A DNA stretch of 64,000 nt from JAHEKD01 sp965204695 (GTDB lineage: Bacteria; Pseudomonadota; Gammaproteobacteria; Arenicellales; JAHEKD01): NCBI GenBank assembly GCA_965204695.1, contig OZ242007.1, positions 558,001 to 622,000 of the forward strand, given 5' to 3'. Under the pieces are notes generated by a model. The model saw only the letters and a program-made list of their open reading frames with translations, ran no database searches and was not told the DNA's origin. The position numbers and the translations under genes are program-made. Below, piece by piece: positions 8,914 to 18,480 of the stretch (its first letter is position 1; each line of letters starts with the position of its first letter).

Positions 8914-9231
8914 CTACGCGTCTATAGGTTCGCCGGAAGACTTGAAAACACGAATTCTTTTACCATCTTCGGCAAGTTGAATGCCAACACGGTCAGCTTT
9001 GTCCGCTTTGGCGTTATAAATAGCGATATTTGAAATATCGATGGGCGCTTCACGCTCAACAATACCACCAGTATCACCTTTGTTTGGATTTGGGCGAACG
9101 TGCTTTTTCACTAGATTTACACTATCAACTAATGCACGGCCGTCTTTCAAAATCTGCAATACAGTGCCTTGCTTGCCGCGATCACGGCCAGCCAGAACAA
9201 TTACATCATCACCTTTTTTAATCTTTTGCAT
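8914..9231 (-). CDS. rplX: 50S ribosomal protein uL24
   Basis: Assembly-initiating large-subunit protein. The 105 residues start with a KOW motif (KKGDDVIVLAGRDRGKQGTV, residues 5-24) and continue with the VNLVKKHVRPNPNKG block. It is 22 nt downstream of rplN in the spc cluster. Confidence 0.97.
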   Translation of the reverse strand: MQKIKKGDDVIVLAGRDRGKQGTVLQILKDGRALVDSVNLVKKHVRPNPNKGDTGGIVEREAPIDISNIAIYNAKADKADRVGIQLAEDGKRIRVFKSSGEPIDA

Positions 9232-9253
9232 TGCCCAAAACCTGTTAGTACCT

Positions 9254-9622
9254 TTAAATCACTTCTGGAGCAAGTGACACAATTTTCATAAATTTATCGC
9301 CACGCAACTCACGAGTTACGGGGCCGAAAATACGAGTGCCGATCGGCTGGTGCTGCTGATTCAATAATACTGCAGCATTGCTGTCAAACCGAATCAGCGA
9401 ACCATCACGGCGACGGACGCCTTTTTTAGTGCGTACGATAACCGCATTGTAAACATCACCTTTTTTTACCCGGCTATTAGGTAGAGCTTCCTTGACACTA
9501 ATTTTGATAATGTCACCAATACCTGCATAGCGGCGTTTGGAACCACCCAAAACCTTAATGCACTGCACTCGTTTGGCACCGCTATTGTCCGCTACAGATA
9601 ATGCACTTTGCATTTGAATCAT
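9254..9622 (-). CDS. rplN: 50S ribosomal protein uL14
   Basis: Large-subunit protein at the subunit interface, which in other bacteria is also the docking site of the silencing factor RsfS. The 122 residues begin MIQMQSALSVADNSGAKRVQ and contain the signature GDVYNAVIVRTKKGVRRRDG near 60. It is the first gene of the spc block, 15 nt after rpsQ; no promoter or terminator is visible at the junction, so the S10 and spc blocks look like one transcript here. Confidence 0.98.
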   Translation of the reverse strand: MIQMQSALSVADNSGAKRVQCIKVLGGSKRRYAGIGDIIKISVKEALPNSRVKKGDVYNAVIVRTKKGVRRRDGSLIRFDSNAAVLLNQQHQPIGTRIFGPVTRELRGDKFMKIVSLAPEVI

Positions 9623-9637
9623 TGCTTTGCTCCAGTT

Positions 9638-9910
9638 CTACTCAGCCCGCTCAACCACTTCGACCAATCGCCAGTTCTTTGTTTTGGAGATAGGCCTACA
9701 TTGTTCAATCACTACCGTATCACCAATGCGGCAGTCATTGTTCTCATCGTGCGCATGAAACTTGGTAGAACGACGAATGTATTTTTTGTAAAGCGGATGC
9801 TTTACTTTACGCTCAACCTGGATAGTTACCGACTTATCCATTTTGTCGCTAACCACTACGCCTTGTAGTGATCGTGCTTGACGAGTTGCTTGTTCAGTTT
9901 CTTGCGTCAT
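9638..9910 (-). CDS. rpsQ: 30S ribosomal protein uS17
   Basis: Primary 16S rRNA binder with an OB fold. The 90 residues contain GVVVSDKMDKSVTIQVERKV and the FHAHDENNDCRIGDTV block. It begins 2 nt after the rpmC stop and ends the S10 block. Confidence 0.97.
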   Translation of the reverse strand: MTQETEQATRQARSLQGVVVSDKMDKSVTIQVERKVKHPLYKKYIRRSTKFHAHDENNDCRIGDTVVIEQCRPISKTKNWRLVEVVERAE

Positions 9911-9912
9911 AG

Positions 9913-10104
9913 CTATGCTTTCGCCTTTTCGTTCATAATAGTTTTGATACGTGCAATTTCCTTACGCACTTGGCTAAAGCGAGCTGGGTTAGATAATTGC
10001 CCACTACCACGCTGCATGCGTAAGTTAAATTGCTCTTTACGCAATTCAATCAGCTCTTTTTGCAAATCGCCGTCTGACTTTTCACGATATTCTTTTGCTT
10101 GCAT
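9913..10104 (-). CDS. rpmC: 50S ribosomal protein uL29
   Basis: Small helical protein at the exit tunnel, near the docking point for trigger factor and SRP. The 63 residues start MQAKEYREKSDGDLQKEL and contain RKEQFNLRMQRGSGQL. Its ATG shares a base with the rplP stop codon, which suggests coupled translation. Confidence 0.97.
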   Translation of the reverse strand: MQAKEYREKSDGDLQKELIELRKEQFNLRMQRGSGQLSNPARFSQVRKEIARIKTIMNEKAKA

Positions 10105-10517
10105 TAGATTGCCTGCCGTTTAACAAATGTGGTTGAAACGGAAAGTTTCGCACCGGCCAAGCGAAAAGCTTCTCTCGCCAGCTCTTCGCTTACACCTTCA
10201 ATTTCGTATAAAACATGACCGGGTTTAATTTGGGCAACCCAATATTCCGGATTACCTTTACCTTTACCCATACGTACTTCCAATGGCTTTTTAGAAATAG
10301 GCTTGTCAGGAAATGCTCGAATCCATAATCGGCCACCACGTTTAACATGACGGTTAATCGCCCGACGTGCTGCCTCAATCTGACGTGCTGTCACACGGCC
10401 ACGACCAGTCGATTTAAGACCATATTCACCAAAGCTGACTTTATTACCTCGTAAAGCCATGCCACGGTTGCGGCCTTTTTGCTGCTTTCTAAATTTTGTA
10501 CGTTTTGGTTGTAACAT
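10104..10517 (-). CDS. rplP: 50S ribosomal protein uL16
   Basis: Late-assembling large-subunit protein at the A-site tRNA elbow. The 137 residues begin MLQPKRTKFRKQQKGRNRG and carry GRVTARQIEAARRAINRHV and WIRAFPDKPISKKPLEVRMG. It is 11 nt after rpsC and overlaps rpmC by one base. Confidence 0.98.
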   Translation of the reverse strand: MLQPKRTKFRKQQKGRNRGMALRGNKVSFGEYGLKSTGRGRVTARQIEAARRAINRHVKRGGRLWIRAFPDKPISKKPLEVRMGKGKGNPEYWVAQIKPGHVLYEIEGVSEELAREAFRLAGAKLSVSTTFVKRQAI

Positions 10518-10528
10518 AACGTTCTACC

Positions 10529-11209
10529 TTAAGTTGCGGTATTCGTCGCAGGCGCTGCTACCGGAGCAGTATGTTCTTCATCACCGAAGACTTCACCTTT
10601 GAAAATCCACACTTTCACTCCAATAATGCCGTAAGTAGTTAGTGCTTCGGCAAACCCATAATCGATATCAGCACGCAATGTATGCAGAGGCACTCGACCT
10701 TCTCGATACCATTCTGTACGTGCAATTTCCGCACCGTTCAAACGGCCAGATACCATAACTTTGATACCTTTAGCACCCAGACGCACAGCATTTTGTACTG
10801 AACGCTTCATGGCACGGCGAAACATAACTCGACGTTCCAATTGTTGGCAAATGCCTTCAGCAACCAAGTAGGCGTCAATTTCCGGCTTGCGAACTTCTTC
10901 GATCGCCACTGTTACCGGACTGCCATTAAGCTTAGTCAGTTCAGCACGTAACTTTTCAATATCCTCGCCCTTTTTACCGATTACGATACCGGGGCGAGCA
11001 GTTTGAATCGTTACATTCATATTCTCAGATGGCCGCTCGATAACAATATTGCTGATCGCGGCGTTAGCGAGCTTTTTATTTAAAAAATCTCGAACTTTTA
11101 AATCGGCCGCCAATTTATCAGCATAATCAGTGTTACTGGCATACCATTTTGCATTCCAGTCTTTGACGATACCTAAGCGAATACCATTAGGTTGTACTTT
11201 TTGACCCAT
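10529..11209 (-). CDS. rpsC: 30S ribosomal protein uS3
   Basis: Small-subunit head protein at the mRNA entry tunnel. The 226 residues start MGQKVQPNGIRLGIVKDW, have the KH domain with PGIVIGKKGEDIEKLR near 75-90, and the C-terminal domain with YREGRVPLHTLRADIDYGFA. It ends in a loosely conserved Ala/Thr tail. The ATG overlaps the rplV stop by one base. Confidence 0.98.
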   Translation of the reverse strand: MGQKVQPNGIRLGIVKDWNAKWYASNTDYADKLAADLKVRDFLNKKLANAAISNIVIERPSENMNVTIQTARPGIVIGKKGEDIEKLRAELTKLNGSPVTVAIEEVRKPEIDAYLVAEGICQQLERRVMFRRAMKRSVQNAVRLGAKGIKVMVSGRLNGAEIARTEWYREGRVPLHTLRADIDYGFAEALTTYGIIGVKVWIFKGEVFGDEEHTAPVAAPATNTAT

Positions 11210-11553
11210 CAGTTAGCTCCTGTCTCATCAGCCACAGCTACAGTGATATGACTGGTACGCTTTAAAATCTTTCCGGCACGCCCTTTGGCACGTGCACGCC
11301 AACGCTTTAATACTGGTCCTTCATCAACATGAATTTTGCTGACGATTAATTCATCAATATCCGCACCTTCGTTATGTTCAGCATTAGCAATCGCCGACTC
11401 TAGCGCCTTACGGATCGGGCTGGCTGCTTTTTTAGAACTGTATTCCAGCAATTCCAACGCCTTATCAACGGGTTTATTACGAATCTGATCCGCAACCAAA
11501 CGTGCTTTTTGTGGCGAGATTCGAATATATTTTGCAACCGCTTGTACTTGCAT
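11209..11553 (-). CDS. rplV: 50S ribosomal protein uL22
   Basis: Its hairpin loop lines the nascent-chain tunnel. The 114 residues begin MQVQAVAKYIRISPQKARLV and end with LKRWRARAKGRAGKILKRTSH, the tunnel loop and following strand; the loop length looks normal, with no deletion of the kind that gives macrolide resistance. It is 3 nt after rpsS. Confidence 0.97.
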   Translation of the reverse strand: MQVQAVAKYIRISPQKARLVADQIRNKPVDKALELLEYSSKKAASPIRKALESAIANAEHNEGADIDELIVSKIHVDEGPVLKRWRARAKGRAGKILKRTSHITVAVADETGAN

Positions 11554-11556
11554 GGT

Positions 11557-11829
11557 CTACCTCGCCTTCTTATCTGCAATATGGCCTTTAAAAGTACGGG
11601 TAGGCGCGAACTCACCTAACTTATGTCCAACCATATTCTCGTTAACCAAAATAGGCATATGCTGACGCCCATTATGAACAGCAATCGTTAAACCAACGAA
11701 TTCAGGTGTAATCGTTGAGCGCCGTGACCAAGTTTTGATTGGTTTACGACTATTTTCCTCTTTTGCCTTCATCACTTTTGCCCAAAGATGATGATCGACA
11801 AATGGGCCTTTTTTAATTGAACGTGGCAT
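11557..11829 (-). CDS. rpsS: 30S ribosomal protein uS19
   Basis: Small-subunit head protein that pairs with uS13 and contacts the A-site finger. The 90 residues begin MPRSIKKGPFVDHHLWAKV and include the signature GHKLGEFAPTRTFKGH near 69. It is 22 nt after rplB. Confidence 0.97.
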   Translation of the reverse strand: MPRSIKKGPFVDHHLWAKVMKAKEENSRKPIKTWSRRSTITPEFVGLTIAVHNGRQHMPILVNENMVGHKLGEFAPTRTFKGHIADKKAR

Positions 11830-11851
11830 AGTTCTACTCTATCAATACCTG

Positions 11852-12676
11852 TTATCGTTTGCGCCGACGGATAATCATGCCGTCTGTGCGTTTATTACTA
11901 CGCGTTTTCTTTCCTTTAGTGGGCACACCCCAAGGTGAAACCGGATGCCGGCCACCAGAGGTTCGACCTTCACCACCACCATGTGGATGATCGACTGGGT
12001 TCATGGCTACACCACGAACTGTTGGGCGAATACCACGCCATCTTTTCGCACCAGCCTTACCTAATTTACGCAATCCATGCTCTGAATTACCTACTTCGCC
12101 AATAGTGGCACGGCAATTTAGATTTACTTTACGCATTTCGCCGGAACGAAGTCTTAACTGTGCATAATTGGCTTCGCGGCCAACATACTGTACAGCAGCG
12201 CCGGCAGAACGCGCAATTTGCGCACCTTTGCCGGGTTTCATTTCAACACAGTGAATCGTTGTACCCACTGGGATGTTTTTTAGCGGTAAACAGTTACCTT
12301 TGCCAATACCCGCATCAGTACCTGAGGCTATTGGATCACCCACTTTCACACCTTTGGGTGCCAAAATATAACGGCGCTCACCATCACGATACAAGATCAA
12401 AGCAATGTTAGCGCTTCGATTTGGATCATATTCAATTCGCTCGACCTTGCCTGGAACACCGTCTTTATTACGTTTGAAATCAATTAAACGATAATGACGC
12501 TTGTGACCACCGCCACGATGACGGACAGTAATGCGTCCGGCATTATTACGACCACTGATGGCACGCTTGGGTTCGACCAAGGCTGCATGAGGTTTACCTT
12601 TATGTAAACCAGGCGTATTGACCGTGACCATACCACGGCGGCCAGCGGATGTAGGTTTATGTTTTACAACTGCCAT
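11852..12676 (-). CDS. rplB: 50S ribosomal protein uL2
   Basis: Conserved large-subunit protein needed for subunit joining and peptidyl-transferase activity. The 274 residues contain KRHYRLIDFKRNKDGVPGKV near 58 and the diagnostic MNPVDHPHGGGEGRTSGGR near 224-242, with the histidine cluster near the catalytic centre. It begins 2 nt after the rplW stop. Confidence 0.99.
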   Translation of the reverse strand: MAVVKHKPTSAGRRGMVTVNTPGLHKGKPHAALVEPKRAISGRNNAGRITVRHRGGGHKRHYRLIDFKRNKDGVPGKVERIEYDPNRSANIALILYRDGERRYILAPKGVKVGDPIASGTDAGIGKGNCLPLKNIPVGTTIHCVEMKPGKGAQIARSAGAAVQYVGREANYAQLRLRSGEMRKVNLNCRATIGEVGNSEHGLRKLGKAGAKRWRGIRPTVRGVAMNPVDHPHGGGEGRTSGGRHPVSPWGVPTKGKKTRSNKRTDGMIIRRRKR

Positions 12677-12678
12677 GA

Positions 12679-12978
12679 TTATGCCTTGCTATCTAGAAAA
12701 TCAATATCATGTCCGGGCTTAAGCTTGACATACGCCTTTTTCCAGTTGGAACGCGCACCTGCAATGCGTCCAAATGACTTGCGCTTGCCCATGACATTAA
12801 CAACTTGAACGCGATCCACCTCAACTTCGAAAAGTTTTTCAACTGCCGCTTTAATTTCCGGTTTTGTTGCACTGGGCAAAACTTTGAAAACAATCTGTCC
12901 ACTGCTTTCAGCTGCTAAAGTGCTTTTCTCAGAAATATGAGGAGAGACTAGAACTTGATACAAACGATCTTCATTCAT
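12679..12978 (-). CDS. rplW: 50S ribosomal protein uL23
   Basis: Tunnel-exit protein that docks trigger factor and SRP. The 99 residues include VLVSPHISEKSTLAAE near 9 and VVNVMGKRKSFGRIAGARSN near 59. Its ATG overlaps the end of rplD by 4 nt, so the two are coupled. Confidence 0.97.
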   Translation of the reverse strand: MNEDRLYQVLVSPHISEKSTLAAESSGQIVFKVLPSATKPEIKAAVEKLFEVEVDRVQVVNVMGKRKSFGRIAGARSNWKKAYVKLKPGHDIDFLDSKA

Positions 12979-13595
12979 TGCAACTTCTCCTGTAATTCAT
13001 TCATAGCTTGCTCGCTGATCACCACTTTTTCATGTGCAATCAAATCGACTGGACTTAAATTATGTGAACTAGCCACTGACACGAAAGGTAAATTTCTGGC
13101 CGATAGTTCCAGATTTTCATTGCCGTGAAGGTCAACCAATAAACTATTCGCTGCTTCAAGGCCATTTAGTGAATTTGATAACACTTTAGTTTTTGGCGCA
13201 TCCAAGCTAAATCCATCAACAACAATCAAACGATCCTGGCGTACTAATTCAGCAAGGATCGAACGCATTGCCGATTTAAAACTCTTGCGATTCACTTTTT
13301 GCGAAAAATTCCTAGGTGAACAAGGAAATGCATTACCACCGCTACGCCAGATAGGACTGCGTGAAGTACCGGCACGGGCACGACCTGTGCCTTTTTGACG
13401 CCATGGTTTTGCACCGCCGCCTCTTACTGCAGAGCGATTTTTCTGAGCTTTAGTCCCCTGACGTGAACCTGCTTGATAAGCAGTCACCACCTGATGAACT
13501 AATGACTCATTAAAAGCAGCATCAAAAATATCCTGATTCAGTGAAACTTTTGCTCCACTTGAATCGCCACTGATGCTTTTAACTTCTAGTTCCAC
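12975..13595 (-). CDS. rplD: 50S ribosomal protein uL4
   Basis: Large-subunit protein whose loop forms the tunnel constriction; in E. coli it is the autogenous repressor of the S10 operon. The 206 residues hold the loop segment RGGGAKPWRQKGTGRARAGT near 58-77, unchanged at the positions linked to macrolide resistance as far as I can tell. In this window the S10 genes follow tuf directly with no room for an E. coli-like S10 leader, so L4 control may be absent. Confidence 0.97.
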   Translation of the reverse strand: MELEVKSISGDSSGAKVSLNQDIFDAAFNESLVHQVVTAYQAGSRQGTKAQKNRSAVRGGGAKPWRQKGTGRARAGTSRSPIWRSGGNAFPCSPRNFSQKVNRKSFKSAMRSILAELVRQDRLIVVDGFSLDAPKTKVLSNSLNGLEAANSLLVDLHGNENLELSARNLPFVSVASSHNLSPVDLIAHEKVVISEQAMNELQEKLQ

Positions 13596-13629
13596 CTTGA
13601 AACTCCTTAAAACCTATTCTCGACTTCGG

Positions 13630-14277
13630 TTATGCGCTAGCGCGCACTTTAACTGAAGGATGAATTAATAAATCCTGTCCTTTCGCGCCGGGCACTGAAC
13701 CTTTCACAAATAAAAGTTCACGCTCAGCATCAATATTTACGATGGCCAGGTTTTGTTGAGTACACTTAACGTTACCCATATGACCTGCCATTTTCTTCCC
13801 TGGGAAAACCCGACCTGGGTCTTGGTTTTGTCCAATTGAACCGGGTTTACGGTGTGCCTTTGAGTTACCGTGTGTCGCACGACCGCCACCAAAACCATGG
13901 CGTTTCATAACACCGGCAAAACCCTTACCAATCGTCACACCAGTCACATCAACAACTTGGCCAACTTCAAAACTATCGATTTTGATCTCATGACCCACTT
14001 CGATCTCTTCTTGAGCTTCATGCAAACGAAATTCCCATAGGCCACGACCTGGTTGTTGCCCTCTTTTAGCAAAATGACCCGCTTCGCCCTTGCTTAAGCT
14101 TGAAGCTTTTTTCTCGCCAACTGTCACCTGGATTGCATCATAGCCATCACTATCAGCAGTTTTTACCTGTGTGACTTTATTTGCCTGCGCATGAATAACT
14201 GTTACTGGAACTGAACTTCCATCTTCCTGGAAAATTCGAGTCATTCCAATTTTGCGTCCAACTAATCCGATCGCCAT
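13630..14277 (-). CDS. rplC: 50S ribosomal protein uL3
   Basis: Large-subunit protein that reaches the peptidyl-transferase centre. The 215 residues begin MAIGLVGRKIGMTRIFQEDG and include GFGGGRATHGNSKAHRKPGS and GSIGQNQDPGRVFPGKKMAG; the Gln in GSIGQNQ is the residue methylated by PrmB in E. coli. It is 30 nt after rpsJ. Confidence 0.98.
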   Translation of the reverse strand: MAIGLVGRKIGMTRIFQEDGSSVPVTVIHAQANKVTQVKTADSDGYDAIQVTVGEKKASSLSKGEAGHFAKRGQQPGRGLWEFRLHEAQEEIEVGHEIKIDSFEVGQVVDVTGVTIGKGFAGVMKRHGFGGGRATHGNSKAHRKPGSIGQNQDPGRVFPGKKMAGHMGNVKCTQQNLAIVNIDAERELLFVKGSVPGAKGQDLLIHPSVKVRASA

Positions 14278-14307
14278 GATACTTCTCTTATCTTTATCCG
14301 TCGTGTT

Positions 14308-14640
14308 TTACGAATTCAATTTAATTTCAACGTCTACACCCGCTGCCAGATCAAGTTTCATTAAGGCATCAACGGTTTTATCAGTCGGCTCGATGATATC
14401 CATAATGCGTTTATGAGTTCTGATCTCAAACTGATCGCGTGCTTTTTTGTTCACATGCGGAGAGCGTAACAATGTGTATTTTTCAATTCGAGTAGGCAGC
14501 GGAATAGGGCCACGAACCAATGCTCCTGTTCTTTTGGCCGTATCAACAATCTCCAAAGCCGAACGATCAATCATGCGATGATCGAATGCTCTGAGTTTGA
14601 TTCTAATTTTTTGACTATCTACTTTCACTGCTGTGCTCAA
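14308..14640 (-). CDS. rpsJ: 30S ribosomal protein uS10
   Basis: Small-subunit head protein that also acts as NusE in antitermination with NusB. The 110 residues include KIRIKLRAFDHRMIDRSALE and the LPTRIEKYTLLRSPHVNKKA block. It is about seven residues longer at the N-terminus than E. coli S10; a GTG at the fifth codon is an alternative start. Only 38 nt separate it from tuf, so the S10 cluster is fused to the str cluster instead of having its own leader. Confidence 0.96.
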   Translation of the reverse strand: MSTAVKVDSQKIRIKLRAFDHRMIDRSALEIVDTAKRTGALVRGPIPLPTRIEKYTLLRSPHVNKKARDQFEIRTHKRIMDIIEPTDKTVDALMKLDLAAGVDVEIKLNS

Positions 14641-14678
14641 TCTATAGGGTTAAGACTTACTACTATTCAATAACTTGT

Positions 14679-15869
14679 TTATACAAAAATTTTAGCGACG
14701 ACACCGGCCCCTACCGTTCGGCCACCCTCTCGGATCGCAAACCGTAAACCTTCTTCCATCGCTATCGGGGCAATAAGCTCTACACTCATCTGAACATTAT
14801 CACCCGGCATCACCATCTCAGTCCCACTCGGTAAATCACATGAACCTGTCACGTCCGTCGTACGAAAGTAAAACTGAGGTCTGTAGCCATTGAAAAAGGG
14901 TGTATGACGACCCCCTTCTTCTTTACTCAAAATATACACTTCCGCCTCAAACTTCGTGTGTGGCGTAATCGAACCCGGCTTGGCCAAGACCTGACCACGC
15001 TCAATATCTTCTCGTTTGGTCCCGCGCAGTAAAATACCCACGTTATCACCCGCTTCACCTTGGTCTAATAACTTACGGAACATCTCTACACCCGTCACCG
15101 TCGTCTTAGTGGTCTCTCTAATACCCACTATCTCCACTTCTTCACCCACCTTAATCACACCACGCTCTACACGACCTGTCGCTACCGTTCCTCGACCTGA
15201 AATCGAGAACACATCCTCGACCGGCATTAAGAAAGCACCGTTTACCGCACGTTCTGGCTCCGGAATATAGTTGTCTAACGCCTCCGCCAATTCAACAATT
15301 GAAGCCACACCAATCTCTGATTCTTCACCTTCTAACGCTTTTAACGCACTGCCTTTAATAATCGGCGTGTCATCACCTGGAAATTCGTACTGATCCAACA
15401 GCTCACGCACTTCCATTTCAACCAATTCCAACAACTCTTCGTCGTCAACCATATCGGCTTTGTTCAAAAACACCACAATATGCGGTACACCTACCTGACG
15501 GGCCAATAGAATGTGCTCACGGGTTTGAGGCATCGGGCCATCTGCTGCGGATACCACTAATACCGCACCGTCCATCTGGGCTGCACCCGTAATCATGTTC
15601 TTGACATAATCCGCGTGACCCGGACAGTCTACGTGCGCATAGTGACGGCCTGCAGTTTCGTATTCAACGTGTGAAGAGGCTATCGTGATACCACGTTCTT
15701 TTTCTTCCGGTGCATTGTCAATCTGATCAAAGGCCGTGGCACTACCACCGTATTTCTCCGATAACACCTTCGTCATCGCCGCCGTTAACGTCGTCTTACC
15801 GTGATCTACGTGACCTATCGTGCCTACATTGACATGTGGCTTGGTGCGTTGAAATTTTTCCTTAGACAT
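14679..15869 (-). CDS. tuf: Elongation factor Tu, copy 1
   Basis: GTPase that delivers aminoacyl-tRNA to the ribosome. The 396 residues show GHVDHGKTTL (P-loop, about 19-28), DCPGHADYVKNM (G3, about 81-92), NKADM (G4) and SALKALEG (G5), then domains 2 and 3. It closes the str cluster after fusA (20 nt). The protein is identical to the copy at 31,276-32,466, and every DNA stretch I compared also agrees. Codon choice is unlike the neighbours: ACG for Thr and some ATA for Ile are common. Confidence 0.99.
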   Translation of the reverse strand: MSKEKFQRTKPHVNVGTIGHVDHGKTTLTAAMTKVLSEKYGGSATAFDQIDNAPEEKERGITIASSHVEYETAGRHYAHVDCPGHADYVKNMITGAAQMDGAVLVVSAADGPMPQTREHILLARQVGVPHIVVFLNKADMVDDEELLELVEMEVRELLDQYEFPGDDTPIIKGSALKALEGEESEIGVASIVELAEALDNYIPEPERAVNGAFLMPVEDVFSISGRGTVATGRVERGVIKVGEEVEIVGIRETTKTTVTGVEMFRKLLDQGEAGDNVGILLRGTKREDIERGQVLAKPGSITPHTKFEAEVYILSKEEGGRHTPFFNGYRPQFYFRTTDVTGSCDLPSGTEMVMPGDNVQMSVELIAPIAMEEGLRFAIREGGRTVGAGVVAKIFV

Positions 15870-15889
15870 CTATATATCCTCGTAATGTC

Positions 15890-17980
15890 TTAACTAGCTT
15901 TCTTTAAAACGACTTCAGTTACGTTGCTAGGAGCCGGCGAATACTTGGCAAATTCCATTGAGTATGTCGCACGACCCTGAGTGGCAGAACGCAATGAAGT
16001 TGCATATCCAAACATTTCAGAAAGTGGCACTTCACAGCGTACAATCTTACCGGCCGGTGCTTCTTCCATAGCCACGATAACACCGCGGCGTGAATTCAAA
16101 TCACCATTGACTGAACCCATGTATTCTTCTGGTGTAACCACTTCCACATTCATAATCGGCTCCAATAAAACAGGCTTAGCTTTTTGGCAACCTTCTTTAA
16201 AGGCTAAAGCACCCGCTGTTTTAAACGCGAATTCTGACGAGTCAACTTCGTGGTAAGAGCCATCATATAAAGTTACTTTGACATCAACAACCGGGTAACC
16301 ACCCAACACGCCCGATGTCATTGCTTCTTCAATACCTTTATTTACAGCAGGGATATATTCTCTTGGAACTACCCCGCCTTTAATAGCATCGACAAACTCA
16401 TAACCATCACCACGCTGCTGTGGTTCAATTTTCAGGTAAACATGTCCATATTGACCACGACCACCTGATTGTTTTGCGTATTTATGTTCTTGTTCGACCG
16501 GCAAATTAATCGTTTCACGATAAGCCACTTGTGGTTTACCTACATTAGCTTCAACATTGAATTCGCGCTTCATACGGTCAATGATGATGTCCAAATGCAA
16601 CTCACCCATGCCGGAAATAATAGTTTGACCGGATTCTTCGTCAGTCCGCACACGGAAAGATGGATCTTCCTGAGCCAATTTGCCCAAAGCCACGCCCATC
16701 TTTTCTTGATCAACCTTGGTTTTTGGTTCAACAGCTTGTGAAATAACCGGATCCGGGAACTCCATGCGTTCAAGCGTCACAATGTTATTCGGATCACATA
16801 AAGTATCGCCGGTGGTGACTTCTTTTAAACCAACAGCCGCGGCAATATCTCCAGCACGCACCTCTTTAATTTCTTTACGGTCATTGGAGTGCATTTGAAG
16901 AATACGACCGATACGTTCTTTTTTACCTTTGACCGGGTTGTAAACTGTATCACCCGACTTCATTACACCAGAATAAACACGGAAGAATACTAATTGACCA
17001 ACAAATGGGTCGGTCGCGATTTTAAAACCTAATGCAGCAAATGGTTCGTCATCATCAGAGTTACGCACCACTTCTGTCTCGTCTGCAATGCCTCTGATTG
17101 CAGGAACATCTAAAGGATTGGGCATAAAATCGACTACAGCATCTAATAACGCTTGAACACCTTTATTTTTAAAGGCTGAACCACAGAGTACACAGACGAT
17201 CTCATTATCTATGGTGCGTTGACGCAAACCTTTTTTAATATCTTCTACAGATAATTCACCTTCTTCAAGGTATTTATCCATTACCTCTTCATTCGCTTCA
17301 GCCGCAGCCTCAACCATTTTTTCACGATAAGATTCTGCTTCAGCCAGCATGTCATCAGCAATGTCTCGCTCTTCAAAATTCACACCTTGAGTCGAATCGT
17401 CCCAGTAAATGGCTTTCATTTTGATTAAATCAACGACACCTTCAAAGCGATCTTCAGCGCCAATAGGTAATTGAATAGGCACTGGGTTGCTGCCTAAACG
17501 GGTTTTGATTTGATCAACACAGCGAAAGAAGTCTGCTCCAGCGCGGTCCATCTTATTAATAAAACACATGCGAGGAACGGCATATTTGTTAGCTTGACGC
17601 CATACTGTTTCCGATTGAGGTTCAACACCACCGACCGAATCGAATACCGCAACCGCACCATCTAAAACACGCAAAGAGCGCTCAACTTCGATGGTAAAGT
17701 CTACGTGTCCCGGTGTATCGATAATATTGATACGATGTTCGGGATAATTTTGTGCCATACCCTTCCAGTGACAAGTCGTTGCCGCTGAAGTGATCGTAAT
17801 ACCGCGTTCTTGCTCTTGTTCCATCCAGTCCATAACAGCATTACCATCATGAACCTCACCGATTTTGTGAGACAAACCCGTATAGAAAAGAATACGCTCG
17901 GTAGTCGTTGTCTTACCCGCATCAATATGCGCCATAATTCCTATATTTCTATAGCGCTGTAATGGTGTTGTACGTGCCAC
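15890..17980 (-). CDS. fusA: Elongation factor G
   Basis: GTPase that drives translocation and, with RRF, ribosome recycling. The 696 residues show AHIDAGKTTTTERILFYTG (P-loop, about 17-35), DTPGHVDFTIEVERSLRVLD (about 88-107), NKMDRAGADF (G4), and the domain IV block KQSGGRGQYGHVYLKIEP near 500. Length is normal. It lies 29 nt after rpsG and 20 nt before tuf in the str cluster. Confidence 0.99.
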   Translation of the reverse strand: MARTTPLQRYRNIGIMAHIDAGKTTTTERILFYTGLSHKIGEVHDGNAVMDWMEQEQERGITITSAATTCHWKGMAQNYPEHRINIIDTPGHVDFTIEVERSLRVLDGAVAVFDSVGGVEPQSETVWRQANKYAVPRMCFINKMDRAGADFFRCVDQIKTRLGSNPVPIQLPIGAEDRFEGVVDLIKMKAIYWDDSTQGVNFEERDIADDMLAEAESYREKMVEAAAEANEEVMDKYLEEGELSVEDIKKGLRQRTIDNEIVCVLCGSAFKNKGVQALLDAVVDFMPNPLDVPAIRGIADETEVVRNSDDDEPFAALGFKIATDPFVGQLVFFRVYSGVMKSGDTVYNPVKGKKERIGRILQMHSNDRKEIKEVRAGDIAAAVGLKEVTTGDTLCDPNNIVTLERMEFPDPVISQAVEPKTKVDQEKMGVALGKLAQEDPSFRVRTDEESGQTIISGMGELHLDIIIDRMKREFNVEANVGKPQVAYRETINLPVEQEHKYAKQSGGRGQYGHVYLKIEPQQRGDGYEFVDAIKGGVVPREYIPAVNKGIEEAMTSGVLGGYPVVDVKVTLYDGSYHEVDSSEFAFKTAGALAFKEGCQKAKPVLLEPIMNVEVVTPEEYMGSVNGDLNSRRGVIVAMEEAPAGKIVRCEVPLSEMFGYATSLRSATQGRATYSMEFAKYSPAPSNVTEVVLKKAS

Positions 17981-18009
17981 TTTCTTATTCCAGTCAATAA
18001 TCTATCTAG

Positions 18010-18480
18010 TTAGAAACGGTAATGTGAAAAAGCTTTGTTAGCTTCAGCCATTTTGTGCACATCTTCCCGTTTTTTAGCTGCGCCACCGCGATTTTCAGAA
18101 GCATCCATTAATTCCCCTGCAAGCTTGGCAACCATGGAACGCTCGCCACGCTTACGTGCTGCATCAACCAACCATCGCATCGCTAATGCATTACGGCGAG
18201 ATGGACGCACTTCTACCGGTACCTGGTAGGTTGCACCACCAACTCGGCGACTTTTCACCTCAATAATAGGGCGAATATTTTCCAAAGCCTGGTTAAATAC
18301 TTCCAACGGATCACGTTTAACTCGATCCTGAATAATGTCTAAGGCACCATAAAGAATGCTTTCGGCAACAGACTTCTTACCGTCCTTCATAATGACGTTT
18401 ACAAACTTAGTCACCGTCTGATCACGAAACTTCGGATCAGGCAAAATTTCTCTTTTTGGTACTTCGCGTCTTCTTGGCAT
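18010..18480 (-). CDS. rpsG: 30S ribosomal protein uS7
   Basis: Primary binder of the 16S 3' domain, near the E site; in E. coli it represses the str operon by binding between rpsL and rpsG. The start at 18,480 (MPRRREVPKREILPDPKFRD, 156 residues) matches the family; the longer frame adds nine non-homologous residues. The block SRRVGGATYQVPVEVRPSRR and the end MAEANKAFSHYRF are diagnostic. Confidence 0.97.
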   Translation of the reverse strand: MPRRREVPKREILPDPKFRDQTVTKFVNVIMKDGKKSVAESILYGALDIIQDRVKRDPLEVFNQALENIRPIIEVKSRRVGGATYQVPVEVRPSRRNALAMRWLVDAARKRGERSMVAKLAGELMDASENRGGAAKKREDVHKMAEANKAFSHYRF